Shown: in pieces, positions 60,753 to 64,000 of the stretch
Layout of the letters: each line of letters begins with the position of its first letter
Position numbering within the stretch: position 1 is the stretch's first letter
Assembly (NCBI GenBank): GCA_023251095.1
Contig: JAHEZL010000005.1
Span: forward strand, 62,001 to 126,000
From: Flavobacteriales bacterium
Lineage (GTDB): Bacteria; Bacteroidota; Bacteroidia; Flavobacteriales_C; GCA-002722245
DNA: 64,000 bases
Direction of reading: 5' to 3'
Made by a program: the position numbers and the translations under genes
Notes under the pieces: generated by a model
Told to the model about the DNA's origin: nothing
The model's database searches: none
The model's input: only the letters and a program-made list of their open reading frames with translations

Positions 60753-63700
60753 TTAATTTTTCGGGTTAACTGATTTCTCTTTGTGCGGAACCTTGTTCAG
60801 CATTTTGCTTTTTTCACAAAGCGGTTGATAATATTTACTTATATATTCTTTCATCATCCGTTGTGTAGTAAATTGAGGAACTATCTGAGCGATGCAGCTT
60901 TTAATTTTCGATATCCATTTCAGGGGAAGATTCTTTTTATTTCTTTCGAAATAAAGAGGAATAATTTCCTTTTCCAGCAATTGGTATAGACACTCGGCAT
61001 CAATAGCATTTTTATTTTGTCCGGAAGAAGCCGGGATGGTCCAACCTACTTCGTTATTTGCCGCTTCGGCCCACCAGCCATCCGCCACACTGCAATTCAA
61101 CACTCCGTTTAATGCAGCTTTCATACCGCTGGTACCCGAGGCTTCCATACCCGGTTCAGGCGTATTGAGCCACACATCTACGCCTTGAGTTAAATATTTT
61201 GCCAGATCGATATCGTAATCCTGCAGAAAAATAATGTGCCCGATAAATGCATCCTGAACAGAAATATCCATGATGCGTTTAATCAATTGCTGACCTTCAT
61301 AATCCTGGGGATGCGCCTTGCCTGCAAACAAAAACACCACCGGACGATTGGTGTTGGCAACAATGGCTTCTAATCTTTTTAAATCACTGAATAACAAATG
61401 CGCACGCTTGTAGCCTGTAAATCTTCTGGCAAAACCGATGAAGAGCGTTCTGTCGTCCCAGGAAGAAATATTGGCCAAAAAGTCTTTTTTGTTTTTCAAT
61501 TTTTCAAGAAAAAAATCGTTGCGACAAAGTACATTCATCAATTCAACCAGGTTCTTTTTAAGCTGCAATCGGATATCCCATATTTTTTGATCGGAGACAG
61601 AAGAGAATTTTTTCCAGACTTCTTTATCCGAAATATTTTGTGGAAAATCTTTTCCTAAAACCTCTTTACATAATGTTTGCCATTCTTCTGCAGCCCATGT
61701 AAAATAATGCACCCCGTTGGTGACGTGACCAATATTTAAAGATCCGTTTTGTAAATTTTTGAACATGTTTTTTGAAACTGTTTCATGAATAGCACTCACT
61801 CCGTTCATTTCCTGAGAGAGGCGCGCGGCGAGGTTACTCATTGAAAAACTTTCCCCCGAATCCTCAGCATTCACCCTACCTAAAGCCATTATATTTTTCC
61901 AGGGAATATTTAATAATTGAGGTGCATAAGAAAGATAATTCCTCAGTAAATCCTCGCCAAATCTGTCGTGACCGGCAGGTACAGGCGTGTGGGTAGTAAA
62001 CAACGACGATGATCGTACTATTTGTAAAGCAGCATCAAAAGACAGTTTTTTCTCCTGAGCCAGAAAAAACAAACGTTCTAATCCTGCAAACGCAGCGTGC
62101 CCTTCATTGTAATGAAACACATCCGGGTGAACCTCCAAAGCATTCAGCAAACGCACACCGCCTATGCCTAAAACCAGTTCCTGCTTGATCCGGTTTTCTA
62201 AATCACCACCATACAATCGAGCGGTAACAGATCTGTCGGCTTCACTATTTTCTTTAATATCACTATCCAGCAAATACAAGATAGTTTTTCCTACTTCAGC
62301 TTTCCATACTTTAACGTACAAGGTTCTTCCGGGAAAAGGAATGCCGACTTTAAGTGCTTTTCCATTTTTGTCGCGAAGAACAATTAAAGGCAATTTTGAA
62401 AATTTTTGAAAATCGTCAATCACCACCTGCTCCCCTTGCCCTGATATTTTTTGTTTAAAATATCCATGGTGGTAAAGCAAGCCCACAGCCACCATATTCA
62501 TCCCGCTGTCGCTCGACTCCTTTAAATAATCGCCTGCGAGAATTCCCAATCCGCCCGAATATATTTTGAACGAAGAAGAAACACCATACTCCATGCAGAA
62601 ATAGGCAATTTTAGGAGAAGGATAAAGCGCAACAGCACCATTGTAATCATAAATATTTTTGCGCTTTGCTGCCTTTTTCAAGGCCAGCGCATAAGCCTGA
62701 TGATAAAATTCTATGTAGTTTTTCCATTGTGTTGTTTTCAGGCATTTAAAAGCTGCATCGCGACAAGTCTTTATTTCAATGGGAGTTTTTAAAGTGAATT
62801 TTTGGAGAAGGGAAGAAATATTTTTCGCTACTTCCTTTTCATTCGTGTCGTTTCTTTCCAGCACGGCGATGCCATCTTCTATTCGCATGGATTGCTCTTC
62901 TATCATTTTGCCAAAACCGGAAAGATCGGTGGTCACCGACGGTATGTGAAACGCCAGACTTTCCAAAGGTGTATAGCCCCAGGGCTCATAATAAGAAGGG
63001 AAGACAGAAAGATCAAAACCGATGAGCAAATCGTAATAGCTTAAGTTAAAAACACCATCGCTTCCATTCATATACTCGGGCACAAAAATCACTTTCACTT
63101 TTTTATCATCACTATTGTCGAGTTGATTTTGGTTGATCCTATTTAATATTTTGTCGGATACTTCATCTTGCAAACCGTGGGTTAATATTTTATTTTCTGA
63201 AGATGGTCCGGTATGAGAAGCAGGAACAAAAATAAAGGCAAGTATATTTTTTTTCAGTTGCGTATTGTTGTTCAAATCTCCCAAAGCATCAATAAAAACA
63301 TCGGTTCCTTTATTGTGAAATTCATAGCGCCCGCTATGCATAACCAACAAAGTATCTTCGGGTAAAATTGAATTCAAAAGAGATTGAGCCACTGAAAAAA
63401 GTTTTGCGCGGGCAAGTTCTCTTTTCTTTGCATACACCAATTTAGTGGGAAGTATCAAGGCCTCAAAACCATTTGGCGTAATCACATCAGGTTTTTTCTG
63501 AAGAAACTGAACACATTCTTTTTCTGTGTTTTCGCTAACGGAAGTAAAGGCATCGGCATTAAATGCCGCTTGTTTTTCCAAGGAATGTTTAGAAACACAA
63601 TTGAACCGCTGTGCAATTTCATCACCGTTGTACGAATCAAAACCAGTGTACAAAGGCATTCCACTTCCGGCAATCAACCGGCCAACAGTGGTGGCGTGTG

Positions 63701-64000
63701 TGGTAAACACAGTACCAATTTGCGGAATATTTTCATTCACATATAACAGTCCGGCCCCTGTGAGCCATTCATGAAACTGCGCAATAATTTTATCCTTCAG
63801 AGTAAGATGAAAATCATAAAAACTTTCTATCACTTTTCCGGCTGCATAACCAAATACGGCCGGCTCTATATAATCCCAGCCACCGGTGAGTGAATCCACC
63901 TTGTATTGCGCCCACAAATCTCCAAACAACTCGTTTTTGTTTTTAAAAAAAGGTGAGAAATCTACCAGAAAAACAATAGGATTCCCCTCTCTTTTCCATC
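60753..64000 (-). CDS. GT3 glycogen synthase fused to alpha-glucan phosphorylase (partial, N-terminus off window)
   Basis: The frame is open to the right edge (I read IVFLVDFSPFFKNKNELFGD upstream of the apparent TTG start at 63929), so the true start lies outside and at least 1082 residues are visible. The first part is a GT3 glycogen synthase of the animal/fungal UDP-glucose type (IFTTHATTVGRLIAG-like VFTTHATTVGR, FTSVSENTEKEC, FPSYYEPWGYTPLESLA). From about residue 470 follows a GT35 alpha-glucan phosphorylase (IAYFCMEYGVSSSFKIYSGG, TTHTPVPAGHDRF, GHVTNGVHYFTWA, and the PLP lysine in EASGTSGMKAALNGV). One polypeptide therefore carries both the synthesis and the breakdown enzyme of glycogen. 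It is followed by the DUF1571 gene after two bases. Confidence 0.88.
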   Translation of the reverse strand, partial: WKREGNPIVFLVDFSPFFKNKNELFGDLWAQYKVDSLTGGWDYIEPAVFGYAAGKVIESFYDFHLTLKDKIIAQFHEWLTGAGLLYVNENIPQIGTVFTTHATTVGRLIAGSGMPLYTGFDSYNGDEIAQRFNCVSKHSLEKQAAFNADAFTSVSENTEKECVQFLQKKPDVITPNGFEALILPTKLVYAKKRELARAKLFSVAQSLLNSILPEDTLLVMHSGRYEFHNKGTDVFIDALGDLNNNTQLKKNILAFIFVPASHTGPSSENKILTHGLQDEVSDKILNRINQNQLDNSDDKKVKVIFVPEYMNGSDGVFNLSYYDLLIGFDLSVFPSYYEPWGYTPLESLAFHIPSVTTDLSGFGKMIEEQSMRIEDGIAVLERNDTNEKEVAKNISSLLQKFTLKTPIEIKTCRDAAFKCLKTTQWKNYIEFYHQAYALALKKAAKRKNIYDYNGAVALYPSPKIAYFCMEYGVSSSFKIYSGGLGILAGDYLKESSDSGMNMVAVGLLYHHGYFKQKISGQGEQVVIDDFQKFSKLPLIVLRDKNGKALKVGIPFPGRTLYVKVWKAEVGKTILYLLDSDIKENSEADRSVTARLYGGDLENRIKQELVLGIGGVRLLNALEVHPDVFHYNEGHAAFAGLERLFFLAQEKKLSFDAALQIVRSSSLFTTHTPVPAGHDRFGEDLLRNYLSYAPQLLNIPWKNIMALGRVNAEDSGESFSMSNLAARLSQEMNGVSAIHETVSKNMFKNLQNGSLNIGHVTNGVHYFTWAAEEWQTLCKEVLGKDFPQNISDKEVWKKFSSVSDQKIWDIRLQLKKNLVELMNVLCRNDFFLEKLKNKKDFLANISSWDDRTLFIGFARRFTGYKRAHLLFSDLKRLEAIVANTNRPVVFLFAGKAHPQDYEGQQLIKRIMDISVQDAFIGHIIFLQDYDIDLAKYLTQGVDVWLNTPEPGMEASGTSGMKAALNGVLNCSVADGWWAEAANNEVGWTIPASSGQNKNAIDAECLYQLLEKEIIPLYFERNKKNLPLKWISKIKSCIAQIVPQFTTQRMMKEYISKYYQPLCEKSKMLNKVPHKEKSVNPKN

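Overview
The window is a chromosomal stretch of a Bacteroidota bacterium, probably from the Flavobacteriales/Sphingobacteriales side of the phylum. The evidence is a PorQ-like type IX secretion protein, a protein with a gliding-motility/T9SS type B C-terminal domain, DUF4836 and DUF6495 proteins, a GT3 glycogen synthase fused to an alpha-glucan phosphorylase, a LytS/LytTR regulator with a propeller sensor, and promoters of the TTTG-N19-TAnnTTTG type. No rRNA, tRNA, CRISPR array or classical transposase was found.

Layout. 1-2141: porQ (running off the left edge), a small YcxB-like membrane protein and a DMT exporter. 2142-2531: a non-coding graveyard with two relic gene ends and nested palindromes. 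2532-10260 (minus): a secreted protein of unknown function, a reduced FtsX/MacB-type ABC pair, a DUF4836 lipoprotein, an RluA-type pseudouridine synthase and an MsbA-like exporter. 10420-18831 (plus): mnmA, then a complete his operon (G-D-C-B-H-A-F-IE) preceded by a promoter, a 15-residue leader peptide with four consecutive His codons, and a terminator: a ribosome-coupled attenuator. 18885-20593: TPR protein, ribH, DUF6495. 20781-25985 (minus): bioD, a LemA/TPM cluster and htpG. 27229-28776: ilvE and a GNAT acetyltransferase. 28866-36308 (minus): a 1268-residue barrel plus SPOR-like repeat protein, then the lpxK-pnp-nif3-zinc-ribbon operon. 36380-44399: C1 peptidase, large T9SS cargo protein, YhcH, SIMPL, OmpA and a lipoprotein. 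44699-64000 is rich in envelope genes: pbpC, sensor kinase and LytTR regulator, a GIY-YIG cassette, an alpha-2-macroglobulin lipoprotein, two L,D-transpeptidases, a LysM/DUF1571 protein, and the glycogen synthase-phosphorylase fusion running off the right edge.

Three things stand out. First, nine intergenic or gene-edge elements share one architecture: two inverted arms, each containing its own palindrome (REPIN-like), although their sequences fall into about eight families. One pair of arms encloses a 97-residue GIY-YIG nuclease gene (51095-51518), and the same arms recur without the gene at 20622-20738. I propose a GIY-YIG-driven counterpart of RAYT/REPIN elements. Second, the promoters of the lipoprotein gene at 44399 and the alpha-2-macroglobulin gene at 57236 share the same half-sites spaced 21 bp apart and the same distances to a CAYCTTTG box and to the ATG. 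They flank a LytTR regulator gene, so they are candidate targets of it. Third, the his leader has all the parts of a classical attenuator, including a plausible antiterminator helix placed over the leader stop codon.
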